Below, piece by piece: positions 8,946-18,261 of a DNA stretch of 64,000 bases (position 1 is its first letter; the number at the start of each line of letters is the position of its first letter). The notes below the pieces were generated by a model. The model was not told the origin of the DNA. It worked only from the letters and a program-made list of their open reading frames with translations, and did not search any database. The translations under genes and the position numbers were made by a program. Source of the DNA: Streptomyces sp. AM 4-1-1 (GTDB lineage: Bacteria > Actinomycetota > Actinomycetes > Streptomycetales > Streptomycetaceae). Where the stretch lies: assembly GCF_029167625.1 (NCBI RefSeq), contig NZ_CP119145.1:2046001-2110000 (forward strand), read 5' to 3'.

Positions 8946-9086
8946 GCGTCGGGCACGGACGTCAGGCACGGACGTCAGGCACGGACATCAGGCACGGACG
9001 TCGGGCGTCGGGCGTCGGGCGTCGGGCACGGGCGTCAGGCACCAGGCGTCAGGCGTCAGGCGTGAGGCGTCAGGCGTCAGGCGTCG
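8946..9086. repeat. Degenerate heptamer array (GTCRGGC) after csnK-like gene
   Basis: About 140 bp of short tandem repeats. It starts with 13-bp units (CACGGACGTCAGG, three copies) and continues with 7-bp units GTCGGGC (four perfect copies at about 9000-9027) and GTCAGGC (several copies to 9084). No gene reads through convincingly. The array lies between the last csn stop and the terminator hairpin, so it would be transcribed as 3' UTR. Confidence 0.85.
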
Positions 9087-9133
9087 AAGGCGCCCCGGTC
9101 GGCCGGTCACGGGCCGGGCGGGGGCGCCTTCGA
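9084..9133 (+). terminator. Hairpin terminator after the csn-like operon
   Basis: A perfect 13-bp inverted repeat (TCGAAGGCGCCCC with GGGGCGCCTTCGA) encloses a 24-nt loop that can form its own GC pairs. There is no U-tract, which is usual for Streptomyces terminators. Confidence 0.75.
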
Positions 9134-10057
9134 ACGCGCGGGCTCCGCGCGCGCCGATGGGACGGGGCCGCCGTTTTGGTCCGGCCCCGGTCCGGGCCCA
9201 CCGCTTGGGCCTGGACCGGGCGCGCCACTTGGACCTGGTCCGCCCCCTGCGCCGTACCCGCCCCTTGGGCCTGGTCCCCCGCCCGCCACCGGGCCATGCC
9301 CGCCCTGGACCGGGCCCACCTGGACCGAAACCGGGCACGCCACTTGGACCTGGACCGAGCACGCCCACTTGGACCTGGTCCGCCCCCTGCGCCGTACCCG
9401 CCGCTTGGACCTGGCCCCCGCCCGCCCGCCCGCCGGGCCATGCCCACCCTGAACCTGAACTCGGCACACCACTTGAACCTGGTCCGCCCCTGCTCCGTAC
9501 CTGCCGCCGGGCCGCGCCCGCCCCTGCGCCACACCCGCCGCCGGGCCCCGCTCGCCCCCGCGCCGTACCCACCGTCGGCTCCGCCCGCCCCCGGGCCGGG
9601 TCCGGACGACCGGCGCACGGACGACCGGCGCACCGGCGCACCGACGCACCGACGCACGGCGTTCGCACACGGGCGTTCACGCGCGGAGCGATCTCCCGCG
9701 ACCCGTCGCGACCCTTCGCGCGGGAGACGCCGCGTCCCGCGAGGGAACCGATCCGTCGCTCCGCACGTGTTCCTGAAGAGGGGCCGAACTGTTCGGCCGG
9801 TGGCGCCCGGTGATCTCCACGGTCCGTGTCCGCACCCGGTGACCGGATGTCGTCGACGGGTGTGGTGACGGAGGCCCCACCCGGGTGCGAAGATCGCTCC
9901 CGAGAGCCGCGTCGCCCGTCGGCCGGTCCATCGATCGATGCAAGAACCAGGCGTTCCCGATGTGGACGCGGGTCCCTGCCGCCATACTTCTGGCCAGGTA
10001 CCAGTCCCCCGGTCGGGTGGGGGGCCGGCCACCGTCACTGACCGAGGGGGAGGTCGA
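9134..10057. other. Gene-poor repeat region upstream of the GlnX-like gene
   Basis: About 920 bp without a convincing gene. Between 9180 and 9560 there are degenerate repeats built on CACTTGGACCTGGTCC. Copies start at 9226 and 9366 (140 bp apart) and at 9470, each followed by a related CGCCCCCTGCGCCGTACC segment; partial copies lie between. At 9600-9660 there is a short array of CGGACGACCGGCGCA and CACCGACG units. Minus-strand ORFs through the region encode only Gly/Arg/Pro-rich repeats and lack an RBS. The 3' part (about 9850-10057) should carry the promoter for the signalling cluster. A GAGGGGGAGG ribosome binding site ends at 10052. Confidence 0.6.
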
Positions 10058-11473
10058 ATGACACACCCGCCGAATGTGCGCACCGCGCCGGAGCCCGCGC
10101 CGGAGCTTGCGCGGGAGCGGCTGTCCGCGCCCGAGCCCGCACGGGCGCTCGCGCCGCGTGGGGGCGCGTGGTCCGGGCCCGCCGAGCGGCTGCGGACCGC
10201 CGCGACGACCGAACCCGGCCGGCTCCGGATCATCGGCGCCGTCCTGGCCCTGCTGGTCGTCGCGTTCGGGGCGGTGACCGCCTTCGAGGTCCACGACCGG
10301 GCCGCGGCCGCCGACGACGTGGTGCGTCACAGCAGGCCGGAGAGCGCCGACGCGGCCGCCGCCGCCGTCTACCGTTCGCTGGCCGACGCCGACGCGGCGG
10401 CGGCGAGCGGGTTCCTGGCGGGCGCGCAGGAGCCGCGCGAGGTCCACGAACGGTACGAGAAGGACATCAAGGAGGCGTCCCGGCTCCTGGTGAAGGCCGC
10501 CGCCGCCGACTCGGACGTCTCGACGGCCTCCGGCCGCGAGATCACCACGCTGAACGAGAAGCTTCCCGAGTACACCGGACTGATCGAGCGGGCCCGCGCC
10601 CACAACCGTCAGGGACTGCCCCTGGGCGGTGCCTATCTCCGGTACGCGAACCAGACGATGGCCACCGAACTGCTGCCCGCCGCCGAACGGCTGTACGCGG
10701 CGGAGACGGTCCGGCTCGACCAGGACTACTCCGACGCGCGTGCCTGGCCGTACGTCTCGCTGGTCCTGGGCGTCGTCGTGCTCGGCGCGCTGTGCTGGGC
10801 GCAGCGGCGCACGTATCTGCGGACGAACCGGGTCTTCAACCACGGGCTGCTCGCCGCGACGGCCGCGACCACCGTGGTCCTGCTGTGGCTGGCCGTGGGG
10901 CACACGGTCTCCAGGTCGGACCTGCTCGACGCCCGGGTGCACGGTCAGCAGTCCGTCGACGTGCTCAACCGCGCCCGCATCAGTTCGCTGAAGGCGCGGG
11001 CCGACGAGACCCTTACGGTCGTCGCCCGGGGCGCGGTGCTCACGCCGGACGGCAAGAAGGACAAGTACGAGAACGACTACACCACGGGCATGAAGGGCCT
11101 CGGCGAACAGCTGAGCGAGGCCGGGAAGCTCGCCGACGACTCCCAGGGGAAGGAACCGGTGGCCAAGGCCGTGACCGGCGTCTCCGAGTGGCGCGAACGC
11201 CACCGGGCCGCCCGTTTGACCGATGAGAACGGCGACTACGACCGGGCGCTGAAGCAGGTCATCGGTCCGCGGGGTTCCACGGGCGAGTCCTTCGACCGGG
11301 TGGACGCCGAGCTGGAGAAGGCGCTCGCCCACGAACGGGCCGAGTTCACCCGGTTCGCGGAAGGCGGGCACGGGGCGCTGGGCGGGTTGCCGGTCGGAGC
11401 CGCCGTACTGGCCGTACTGGGCGCCGCCGGGGCGGTCGTCGGGGTCAATCGCAGGCTCTCGGAGTACCGGTGA
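10058..11473 (+). CDS. glnX: GlnX-like membrane protein with tandem extracellular domains
   Basis: This 471-aa membrane protein has four predicted helices (about aa 55-75, 229-247, 264-282, 442-462). It thus has two similar halves, each an extracellular mostly helical domain between two helices. Gene order (this gene, a glutamate-binding protein, then a PknG-type kinase) is that of mycobacterial glnX-glnH-pknG, where GlnX relays the amino-acid signal from GlnH to the kinase. The N-terminal cytoplasmic tail is rich in Pro, Glu and Arg. ATG 10058 is used because a strong GAGGGGGAGG sequence precedes it; longer in-frame starts have no RBS. GTGA at the 3' end could couple it to the next gene. Confidence 0.7.
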   Translation: MTHPPNVRTAPEPAPELARERLSAPEPARALAPRGGAWSGPAERLRTAATTEPGRLRIIGAVLALLVVAFGAVTAFEVHDRAAAADDVVRHSRPESADAAAAAVYRSLADADAAAASGFLAGAQEPREVHERYEKDIKEASRLLVKAAAADSDVSTASGREITTLNEKLPEYTGLIERARAHNRQGLPLGGAYLRYANQTMATELLPAAERLYAAETVRLDQDYSDARAWPYVSLVLGVVVLGALCWAQRRTYLRTNRVFNHGLLAATAATTVVLLWLAVGHTVSRSDLLDARVHGQQSVDVLNRARISSLKARADETLTVVARGAVLTPDGKKDKYENDYTTGMKGLGEQLSEAGKLADDSQGKEPVAKAVTGVSEWRERHRAARLTDENGDYDRALKQVIGPRGSTGESFDRVDAELEKALAHERAEFTRFAEGGHGALGGLPVGAAVLAVLGAAGAVVGVNRRLSEYR

Positions 11474-11484
11474 GGGGGCGGGCG

Positions 11485-12507
11485 ATGACCAGGACAGAGG
11501 GCCGGGTCAGGCGCAACAGGCTGCGTGGCTGGGGCGGTGTGACCTCCATGGCGCTGGCCTGCGTGGTGACGGCGGCGTTGACCGTGCTTCCGCTGTCGAC
11601 CGGTGGCGCCGACGCCTTCGTCGCCGACATGTCGGGGGTGGCAGGCGCCGCCCGGACGAAGGCCGACACCTGCACCGCCCCGGTGGCGAGCCTGCCGCCG
11701 TCGCGCGCGGACGGTCCCAGCATCGAGAAGATCCGGAAGCGGGGCCGGCTGATCGCGGGCGTCGACCAGGACAGTTTCCACTGGAGCTTCCGCGATCCGG
11801 CGCACGACAACGAACTCGCGGGATTCGACATCGATCTGGTGCACGCCCTGGCGAAGGACATCCTGGGCAGGCCCGATCTGGTGACCTTCCGGGCCATCCC
11901 CACCAACCAGCGCGTCCCGGCCCTGAGGAACGGCGACGTCGACGTGGTGGTCCGGACGATGACGATCACCTGCGAACGGGCCGAGGAGGTGTCGTTCTCG
12001 ACGCCGTACTTCCAGGCCGGTCAGCAGGTGCTGGCACCCAAGGTCTCGACGATCACCGGATACAACAGCTCGCTCAAGGGCAAGCGGGTCTGCACGGCGA
12101 AGGGTTCCATCGCGTACGACGAGCTGGAGAAGCGGTCGTACGGGGCGGTCTTCCAGGACGAGTTCGAAGGCACCTCGCGGGACCGGGACCTCCTCACCGT
12201 CCCCAACCAACTGGACTGCCTGGTACGGCTCCAGCTGGGTGAGGTCGACGCGATCGTCACGGACAACGCCCTCGCCGCCGGACAGATCGCCCAGGACCCG
12301 ACCCTGGAGCTGAAGGGCGCCGAGCCGTTCACCAAGGAGTACTACGGTGTCGCGACGAAGCTCGGGGCCGACGATCTGGTGGCCCGGATCAACCAGGTGC
12401 TGGTCGACTACCGCCGGGGCGGCACGAACAGCGCCTGGATGGAGTCCTACCGGAAGTGGCTGGCCGCGGGCCTGCCGGGGATAAAGGCGCCACCGGCACC
12501 GGAGTGA
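11485..12507 (+). CDS. glnH: GlnH-like amino-acid-binding protein
   Basis: A 340-aa extracellular amino-acid-binding protein of SBP family 3. After a basic N-terminus and one hydrophobic segment (about aa 17-40) without a clear lipobox, the domain begins IRKRGRLIAGVDQD and contains GFDIDLVHALAKDILG, the Arg-bearing VVVRTMTITCERAEEVSFSTPY and YYGVATK, all typical of Glu/Gln/Asp-binding proteins. No permease or ATPase gene is nearby, which fits a sensory rather than a transport role. ATG 11485 has a strong RBS (GAGGGGGCGGG). GTG 11470, overlapping the preceding stop as GTGA, would add five residues. It is expected to present ligand to the GlnX-like protein. Confidence 0.78.
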   Translation: MTRTEGRVRRNRLRGWGGVTSMALACVVTAALTVLPLSTGGADAFVADMSGVAGAARTKADTCTAPVASLPPSRADGPSIEKIRKRGRLIAGVDQDSFHWSFRDPAHDNELAGFDIDLVHALAKDILGRPDLVTFRAIPTNQRVPALRNGDVDVVVRTMTITCERAEEVSFSTPYFQAGQQVLAPKVSTITGYNSSLKGKRVCTAKGSIAYDELEKRSYGAVFQDEFEGTSRDRDLLTVPNQLDCLVRLQLGEVDAIVTDNALAAGQIAQDPTLELKGAEPFTKEYYGVATKLGADDLVARINQVLVDYRRGGTNSAWMESYRKWLAAGLPGIKAPPAPE

Positions 12508-12699
12508 GTGACGGAGCGACCGGTGCCTCATGCAAGGACCGTGCCGGGCCCGGCGTGAGCCGGGCGGGGCCCGGGGGCCGCTCCGCTCCCGACAGGTCCG
12601 CCCGTCCCGGGAGCGGCACCCGGCCGTCCGGGAGCCGCACCCGGCCCTTTATCTTCCGCGCGGGCACCGGCCCGCACCATGAGAGCGCAGAGGTGATCG

Positions 12700-14034
12700 A
12701 TGAGCGTCGCGGGTTCCTTCCCCGGCTACGCGGGGAGCTCCCCCGGACCGGTCATGGACCGGGACGAGGCGGACCGTGCGCTGGCCCGGCTCGGTGCGGA
12801 GCACGAGGCGATCGAGACCTCGCTCCTCGCCCTCCAGGACCACGCGGGGCGCCGCCTCCTGGAGGGCGCCGAGCTGACCGGTGCCACCCGGGACCGCTGG
12901 GCCACCACCGAACGGTCCATCACCCTGCTGTGGACGTATTTCGACGCCTATTCGGCGGCCCTCGGCACGGCCCGCGAGGTGCGGGCCAGAAGGCGCTGGC
13001 CCAACCGGGACGATCTGGTCGAGCTGACGGATCTGCTGCGCGGCGACGGCATCACGGTCGCCGGTTCGGCGACCGGTACCGACCCGGTGGCCGCTGGTCC
13101 GGCCAGGCTCTCCGAGCGGTTCACGCCCGCGGAGCTGGTGGGCCGGATGAACGAGCTGTACGCCCGCTCGCTGGACATGGTCGTCTCCTGCGACTCCGTG
13201 TGGTCGGCGCTGCCCGCCCGGATAGATCTGCTCGCGGCCGAGCTGCGCCGCACCCGTTCGCTGGCGCACTCCGTGGGGGTGCGCCCCGGGGAGCATCCGG
13301 CGGGCGACGACCTGGAGGGGATCACCCAGGAGCTGGGCACGCTGCGGGCGCAGGTGGTCTCCGACCCGCTGGCCTTCTGGCTGCCGGGGCCGGGCAGCGC
13401 CGCGCCCGGTGGCGGCCGTCCCGACACCTCGCGCTACGACCGCGCGGCCCGCGCGCTGGAGGACGTGCGCCGGGAGATCGAGGCGGTGCTCGCGGTGCGC
13501 CAGGACGCCGAGCAGCGGCTGGTGCACCTGCGGGACGTGCTGTCGCGCGCGGACCGCACGCTCGCCGAGGCCAGGACGGCGCGCGGCGAGGTGCTGGCGA
13601 AGATCGCCGCGTCCGAGGTGCCCGCGGTCAGCGGCCCGCCGACCGCGCTCCAGGAACAGCTCGTCGCCGCGTCCGACTACCGCAGGCGTGCCCAGTGGCA
13701 CCGGTTGTCGCCGCTGCTGGAGTCGCTGGAGCGGGAGGCCGAGGACGAGTTGCTGCGGGCCCGTGAGTCGTTGACGGCGGTCACCGCGCCGCTGGCGGTG
13801 CGGGCGGAGCTGCGGGGCCGCCTCGACGCGTACCGGGCGAAGGTCGCGCGGCACGGTCTGGCGGAGGACCCGCTGCTGATCGAGCGGTACGACGCGGCGC
13901 GCAGGATGCTGTGGAGCGCGCCGTGCGATCTGCGCGTCGCCGAGCAGGCGGTGCTGCGGTTCCAGCACGCGGCGGCCGAACTGCTCTCGCCCCGGCCGCC
14001 GTCCGAATCGTGGGACCGGCGGGGCGGCTCATGA
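12700..14034 (+). CDS. Coiled-coil protein of the PknG cluster, function unknown
   Basis: A 444-aa soluble protein rich in Ala, Arg and Glu, with long predicted helices (about aa 16-100 and 270-420) that could form coiled coils. There is no signal peptide, membrane segment or recognised catalytic motif. It starts at ATG 12700 after AGAGGTGA and ends at TGA 14032-14034; the overlapping ATGA at 14031 may couple it to the kinase gene. Its fixed place between the binding protein and the kinase suggests an adaptor or scaffold role in the pathway. That role is inferred from context only. Confidence 0.7.
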   Translation: MSVAGSFPGYAGSSPGPVMDRDEADRALARLGAEHEAIETSLLALQDHAGRRLLEGAELTGATRDRWATTERSITLLWTYFDAYSAALGTAREVRARRRWPNRDDLVELTDLLRGDGITVAGSATGTDPVAAGPARLSERFTPAELVGRMNELYARSLDMVVSCDSVWSALPARIDLLAAELRRTRSLAHSVGVRPGEHPAGDDLEGITQELGTLRAQVVSDPLAFWLPGPGSAAPGGGRPDTSRYDRAARALEDVRREIEAVLAVRQDAEQRLVHLRDVLSRADRTLAEARTARGEVLAKIAASEVPAVSGPPTALQEQLVAASDYRRRAQWHRLSPLLESLEREAEDELLRARESLTAVTAPLAVRAELRGRLDAYRAKVARHGLAEDPLLIERYDAARRMLWSAPCDLRVAEQAVLRFQHAAAELLSPRPPSESWDRRGGS

Positions 14035-14099
14035 CGGCCGGGACGCACAGGCAGGGCGAGGGGACCTCCGCGGGGGCGGGGCGAACAGGGGGAACGACC

Positions 14100-16733
14100 A
14101 TGAGTGAACAGTGCCAGCGCCCCGCGTGCGAGGGCTCGTACGAGGACATGGGCGGCGGTGAGCTGTACTGCGACACCTGCGGTCTCGCCCCGGTCGTCTC
14201 GCCGGACGGGATGGTGAGTTCGCCGCCCACCGGCATGGCGGTCGGCGCCGCCTCCTCCACGGGGAGCGGTTCGCGGGCCTCCTCCCGGGCGTCCGCGCGG
14301 GCCTCCTCCCGCTCGTCGACGTCGCGGCGCTCGGTCTCCGGGCGGCTGTCGGTGGCGGGCGCGGCGGTGTCCTGCTCGGTGTCGGTGCGCTCCTCGGGAG
14401 CGTCGACGGGATCGTCCGGCCGGGGCAGGCTGGGCGCGGGCCTGGTGCTCGTGCCGGACGTGCCGCGCCCCGACCCGCGTTCGGCGGTGATGGAGAACCC
14501 GGAGGTGCCCGAGCGGAAGCGATTCTGCTCGCGTTCGGACTGCGGGGCCCCGGTGGGGCGGTCGCGGGGTGAACGGCCGGGGCGCACGGAGGGGTTCTGC
14601 ACCAAGTGCGGTCATCCGTACTCCTTCGTACCGAAGCTGCGCGGCGGCGACATCGTGCACGGGCAGTACGAGGTCGCGGGGTGCCTGGCGCACGGCGGGC
14701 TCGGCTGGGTCTATCTGGCGGTGGACCGCGCGGTGTCCGACCGCTGGGTGGTCCTCAAGGGTCTGCTCGACACGGGTGACCAGGACGCGATGGCGGCCGC
14801 CATCTCGGAGCGCCGCTTCCTCGCCGAGATCGAGCACTCCAACATCGTCCGCATCTACAACTTCGTGGAACACCTCGATCAGCGGACTGGTTCGCTCGAC
14901 GGGTACATCGTCATGGAGTACGTCGGCGGCAAGGCGCTCAAGGAGATCGCGAACGAGCGGCGCACCCCGGCCGGGCGGCGCGATCCGCTGCCGGTGGAGC
15001 AGGCGTGCGCGTACGGCATCGAGGCGCTGGAGGCGCTGGGCCATCTGCACAGCCGTAACCTGCTGTACTGCGACTTCAAGGTCGACAACGCGATCCAGAC
15101 CGAGGACCAGCTCAAGCTGATCGACATGGGCGCGGTGCGCCGGATGGACGACGACGAGTCGGCGATCTACGGCACGGTGGGCTACCAGGCACCGGAGATC
15201 GCTGAGGTCGGCCCGTCCGTGGCCTCGGACCTGTACACGGTGGCCCGGACGCTCGCGGTCCTCACCTTCGACTTCCAGGGGTACACGAACGTCTTCGTGG
15301 ACTCGCTGCCCGAACCGGACAACATCGAGGTCTTCCGGACGTACGAGTCGTTCTACCGGCTGCTGGTGCGGGCCACCGACCCGGACCCGGCGCGGCGGTT
15401 CGCGTCGGCGGCGGAGATGGCGGAGCAGCTGACGGGGGTGCTGCGGGAGGTCGTGGCGCTCCAGTCGGGCCGTCCCAGGCCCGCCCTGTCGACGCTGTTC
15501 GGTATGGAACTGCGGGTCACCGACACGCGGTTGTTCGCCGACCTGACGGACGACGTGTCACGGCTGGGCGTGCGCGCGACGCCGGCCGGCGGGGGCCGCC
15601 TCGGGCGACGGGGCCGGGCGAGGACCCGTGCCGGTGGGGCCGTGTTCCCGACGGGTACGGATACGGGCGGGCCGTTCGCCCAGGGGGCGCCGCGGGCCGC
15701 GCTCCCGGCGCCGCGCGTCCCCGCCACCGCGACCGCCGTCGGCGCCCCCGCGATCGTGGGCGCGCACGGCGGGACCGGCCCCCGGCCGGCCGGGCTCGAC
15801 GCGCGGGCCACCGCGCTGGCGCTGCCGGTGCCCCGGGTCGATCCGGACGACCCCAACGCAGGTTTCCTGGCAGGGGTGATGTCGTCCGCGCCCGGCGAAC
15901 TGGTCGCCGCGCTGCGGTCGGTGCACGCGCCGTCCCCGGAGACCCGGCTGCGTGAGCTGCGGGCGTATCTGGAGATGGGCGAACTCGGCGCGGCGGCCGA
16001 GTCGTTGACTACGCTGGAGGCGCGGCACCCGGACGACTGGCGTGTGGTGTGGTACCGGGGTGTCGCGTCCCTGGCGACCGGGGACGACGGGACGGCGGCG
16101 CTGTCCTTCGACGCGGTGTACGACGCCTTCCCCGGTGAGCCCGCGCCGAAGCTGGCGCTGGGGGTCTGCGCGGAGCTGCTGGGGCAGCTGGACAACGCGG
16201 CCGAGTACTACCGCCTGGTGTGGGCGACCGATCCGAGCTACGTGAGCGCCGCGTTCGGCCTGGCCCGGGTGCGGATCGCCGCCGGGGACCGGCCCGGCGC
16301 CGTGCAGGCCCTGGAGTCGGTGCCCGGGGCGTCGATCCACTACACGGCGGCCCGGGTGGCGGCCGTGCGCGCGCGGCTGCGTGAACGCGCCCCGCAGGAC
16401 GCGCTGTTCGCCGATCTGACGGCCGCGGCCGATCAGGTCGCCGCGCTGCGCGACCTCGGCCTGGACGCGGTGCGGCGGGAGCAGCTGTCGGCCGAGGTGC
16501 TGGGCACGGCGCTGGACTGGGTACTCTCCGGTGGTTCCGGTGCTCCCCGCACCCCTGGGGCGGATGTCCCGCACGGACCGGGGAAGCTGCTCGGCAGTGC
16601 GCTGACCGAACGTGGCCTGCGGTTCGGGCTCGAACGGTCGTACCGGATGCTCGCCCGGCTGGCACAGCGTGGCGACGAGAGGATCGAACTGGTGGAGCGG
16701 GCCAACCGTTTCCGCCCCCGGACGTGGGTGTGA
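14100..16733 (+). CDS. pknG: PknG-like serine/threonine protein kinase
   Basis: An 877-aa soluble kinase. The order is N-terminal zinc-ribbon pair (Cys5, Cys10, Cys24, Cys27), a Ser-rich linker, a second Cys motif region (about aa 142-171, ending FCTKCGHPYSF), the kinase domain (about aa 182-457) and a C-terminal TPR-like region (about aa 585-870). The kinase keeps Lys in WVVLKG (about aa 219) and the catalytic YCDFKVDN, and has DMG in place of DFG, as PknG kinases do. In mycobacteria PknG phosphorylates FHA regulators of 2-oxoglutarate metabolism. ATG 14100 follows AGGGGGAA. ATG 14031, overlapping the preceding stop, would add 23 residues. The stop overlaps the phosphatase start as GTGA. Confidence 0.88.
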   Translation: MSEQCQRPACEGSYEDMGGGELYCDTCGLAPVVSPDGMVSSPPTGMAVGAASSTGSGSRASSRASARASSRSSTSRRSVSGRLSVAGAAVSCSVSVRSSGASTGSSGRGRLGAGLVLVPDVPRPDPRSAVMENPEVPERKRFCSRSDCGAPVGRSRGERPGRTEGFCTKCGHPYSFVPKLRGGDIVHGQYEVAGCLAHGGLGWVYLAVDRAVSDRWVVLKGLLDTGDQDAMAAAISERRFLAEIEHSNIVRIYNFVEHLDQRTGSLDGYIVMEYVGGKALKEIANERRTPAGRRDPLPVEQACAYGIEALEALGHLHSRNLLYCDFKVDNAIQTEDQLKLIDMGAVRRMDDDESAIYGTVGYQAPEIAEVGPSVASDLYTVARTLAVLTFDFQGYTNVFVDSLPEPDNIEVFRTYESFYRLLVRATDPDPARRFASAAEMAEQLTGVLREVVALQSGRPRPALSTLFGMELRVTDTRLFADLTDDVSRLGVRATPAGGGRLGRRGRARTRAGGAVFPTGTDTGGPFAQGAPRAALPAPRVPATATAVGAPAIVGAHGGTGPRPAGLDARATALALPVPRVDPDDPNAGFLAGVMSSAPGELVAALRSVHAPSPETRLRELRAYLEMGELGAAAESLTTLEARHPDDWRVVWYRGVASLATGDDGTAALSFDAVYDAFPGEPAPKLALGVCAELLGQLDNAAEYYRLVWATDPSYVSAAFGLARVRIAAGDRPGAVQALESVPGASIHYTAARVAAVRARLRERAPQDALFADLTAAADQVAALRDLGLDAVRREQLSAEVLGTALDWVLSGGSGAPRTPGADVPHGPGKLLGSALTERGLRFGLERSYRMLARLAQRGDERIELVERANRFRPRTWV

Positions 16734-18118
16734 AGATGTCGCAGAGCCACCAGCAGCAGGCCCTGTCCCGGTGCCCCGGCTGCGAAGAACCGCTGGAGCC
16801 GGGGGACTTGTTCTGCGGTGCGTGCGGATACGACCTGTCGGCCGTGCCCGCGCGGCCGGAGGACCACCCGACGGTCGCCATCACGGTGCCGGGCGGCGAG
16901 CCGGGGCACGCGGCGGCGGACGGGCCGGCCCGGGGGACGGGACCGGCGGGGGCGACGGCCGGCGGACCCGGTTCGGTGGAGTGGCCCGCCGCCTCCGAGG
17001 TCGACAGCTCGGACACGCCCGCACCCGTGCTCCGGCCGACCGATCTGCCCGGCCTGGACTCGCACGGCACCCCGCTGCCGACGTCCGCCCCGGACGAGGG
17101 CGCGGCGCCGGACGACTTCGAACTCGCCGCGCCCGATCCGCGTACCGCCGCCCCCTCCGCAGCCCCGGCGGCCCCGCCGTCCGGTGCCCGGCTGTGCGTG
17201 GCGTGCCACGCGGGGCAGGTCGGCGACGACGGCTACTGCGAGCGCTGTGGTCACGCGCAGCCCCGCGAACGCGACCACATGGAACGCGAGTTGGGATCGG
17301 TGGCCGCCGTCAGCGACCGGGGGCTGCGTCACCACCGCAACGAGGACGCGTTCGCGGTGTCGTCCGCCGCGCTGCCGGACGGCTCACCGGCCGTCGTCGC
17401 GATCGTCTGCGACGGCGTCTCGTCGGCGACCCGGCCGGACGAGGCGTCGGCCGCCGCCGCGCACACCGCCAACGAGTCGCTGCTGGAGTCGCTGCCGCGC
17501 GGCACCCATCCGCAGCAGGCGATGCACGAGGCGATCGTCGCCGCGTCCGAGGCGGTCAACGCGCTGGCGGACCCGGCGGGCCGGCCGTCCGAGGGCGACC
17601 CGCACCGCCATCGGAACGCCCCGGCGTGCACCCTGGTCGGCGCGATCATGGCGGGCGGTCTGCTGGTCATCGGCTGGGTCGGCGACAGCCGGGTCTACTG
17701 GGTGCCCGACGACCGCGGCGATCCGCCCGCCCGGCTCACCGAGGACGACTCGTGGGCGGCGCAGATGGTCGCGGCGGGTCTGATGAACGAGGCGGAGGCG
17801 TACGCGGACGAGCGCGCCCACGCCATCACGGGCTGGCTCGGCGCCGACGCGTACGAACTGGAGCCGCACACCGCCGCGTTCGAACCGGACCGGCCGGGCG
17901 TCGTCATCGTGTGCACGGACGGGCTGTGGAACTACGCGGAGTCGGCGGCGGAGATGGCCGCCGCCGTGCCGCCCGACAGTCACCGGCGGCCCCTGCACAG
18001 CGCCCAGTCTTTGGTCCGTCACGCGCTGGACGGCGGGGGCCACGACAACGTAACAGTGGCGGTGCTGCCGTTCGCCGTACCGCGGCGAGGGGCAGGATCG
18101 GCCCACAGCGGCGCCTGA
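16730..18118 (+). CDS. Zinc-ribbon PP2C-type protein phosphatase
   Basis: A 462-aa protein with an N-terminal zinc ribbon (CPGCEEPL and FCGACGYDL, about aa 15-40), a Pro/Ala-rich linker, a second ribbon (CVACHAG and YCERCGHAQ, about aa 156-178) and a PPM/PP2C domain (about aa 190-455). The metal-binding motifs are present: RHHRNEDAF, IVCDGVSSA, GWVGDSRVYW, VCTDGLWNY and GGHDNVTVAVL. It should reverse phosphorylation by the kinase encoded immediately upstream, whose stop it overlaps by 4 nt (GTGA). ATG 16736 is an alternative start. The final gene of the cluster encodes an FHA protein, so writer, eraser and reader of phospho-threonine are encoded together. Confidence 0.85.
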   Translation: MKMSQSHQQQALSRCPGCEEPLEPGDLFCGACGYDLSAVPARPEDHPTVAITVPGGEPGHAAADGPARGTGPAGATAGGPGSVEWPAASEVDSSDTPAPVLRPTDLPGLDSHGTPLPTSAPDEGAAPDDFELAAPDPRTAAPSAAPAAPPSGARLCVACHAGQVGDDGYCERCGHAQPRERDHMERELGSVAAVSDRGLRHHRNEDAFAVSSAALPDGSPAVVAIVCDGVSSATRPDEASAAAAHTANESLLESLPRGTHPQQAMHEAIVAASEAVNALADPAGRPSEGDPHRHRNAPACTLVGAIMAGGLLVIGWVGDSRVYWVPDDRGDPPARLTEDDSWAAQMVAAGLMNEAEAYADERAHAITGWLGADAYELEPHTAAFEPDRPGVVIVCTDGLWNYAESAAEMAAAVPPDSHRRPLHSAQSLVRHALDGGGHDNVTVAVLPFAVPRRGAGSAHSGA

Positions 18119-18261
18119 GCGCTGTCCGAGCCGGCCGAACCGCGCGGCGCCGCGCCCGGGTTCCGGCCGGTTCGGGGGCGCACCGCACGCCCGTCCTGTC
18201 CAGCGTCCTGTCCAGCCTCGTCTTCAGCCGACCCGTACGGAGCCTTGAGGAGCCCGCTCAG

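Noticed and set aside
9107..9670. Minus-strand ORFs of 187-230 aa in the repeat region before the GlnX-like gene
   Set aside because: They encode only Gly/Arg/Pro repeats in several frames at once and lack start signals and conserved features.
13911..14099. Longer N-terminus for the PknG-like kinase
   Set aside because: The extension covers the end of the preceding gene and lacks an RBS; the zinc-ribbon start at ATG 14100 has AGGGGGAA upstream. ATG 14031 is noted as a coupling start only.
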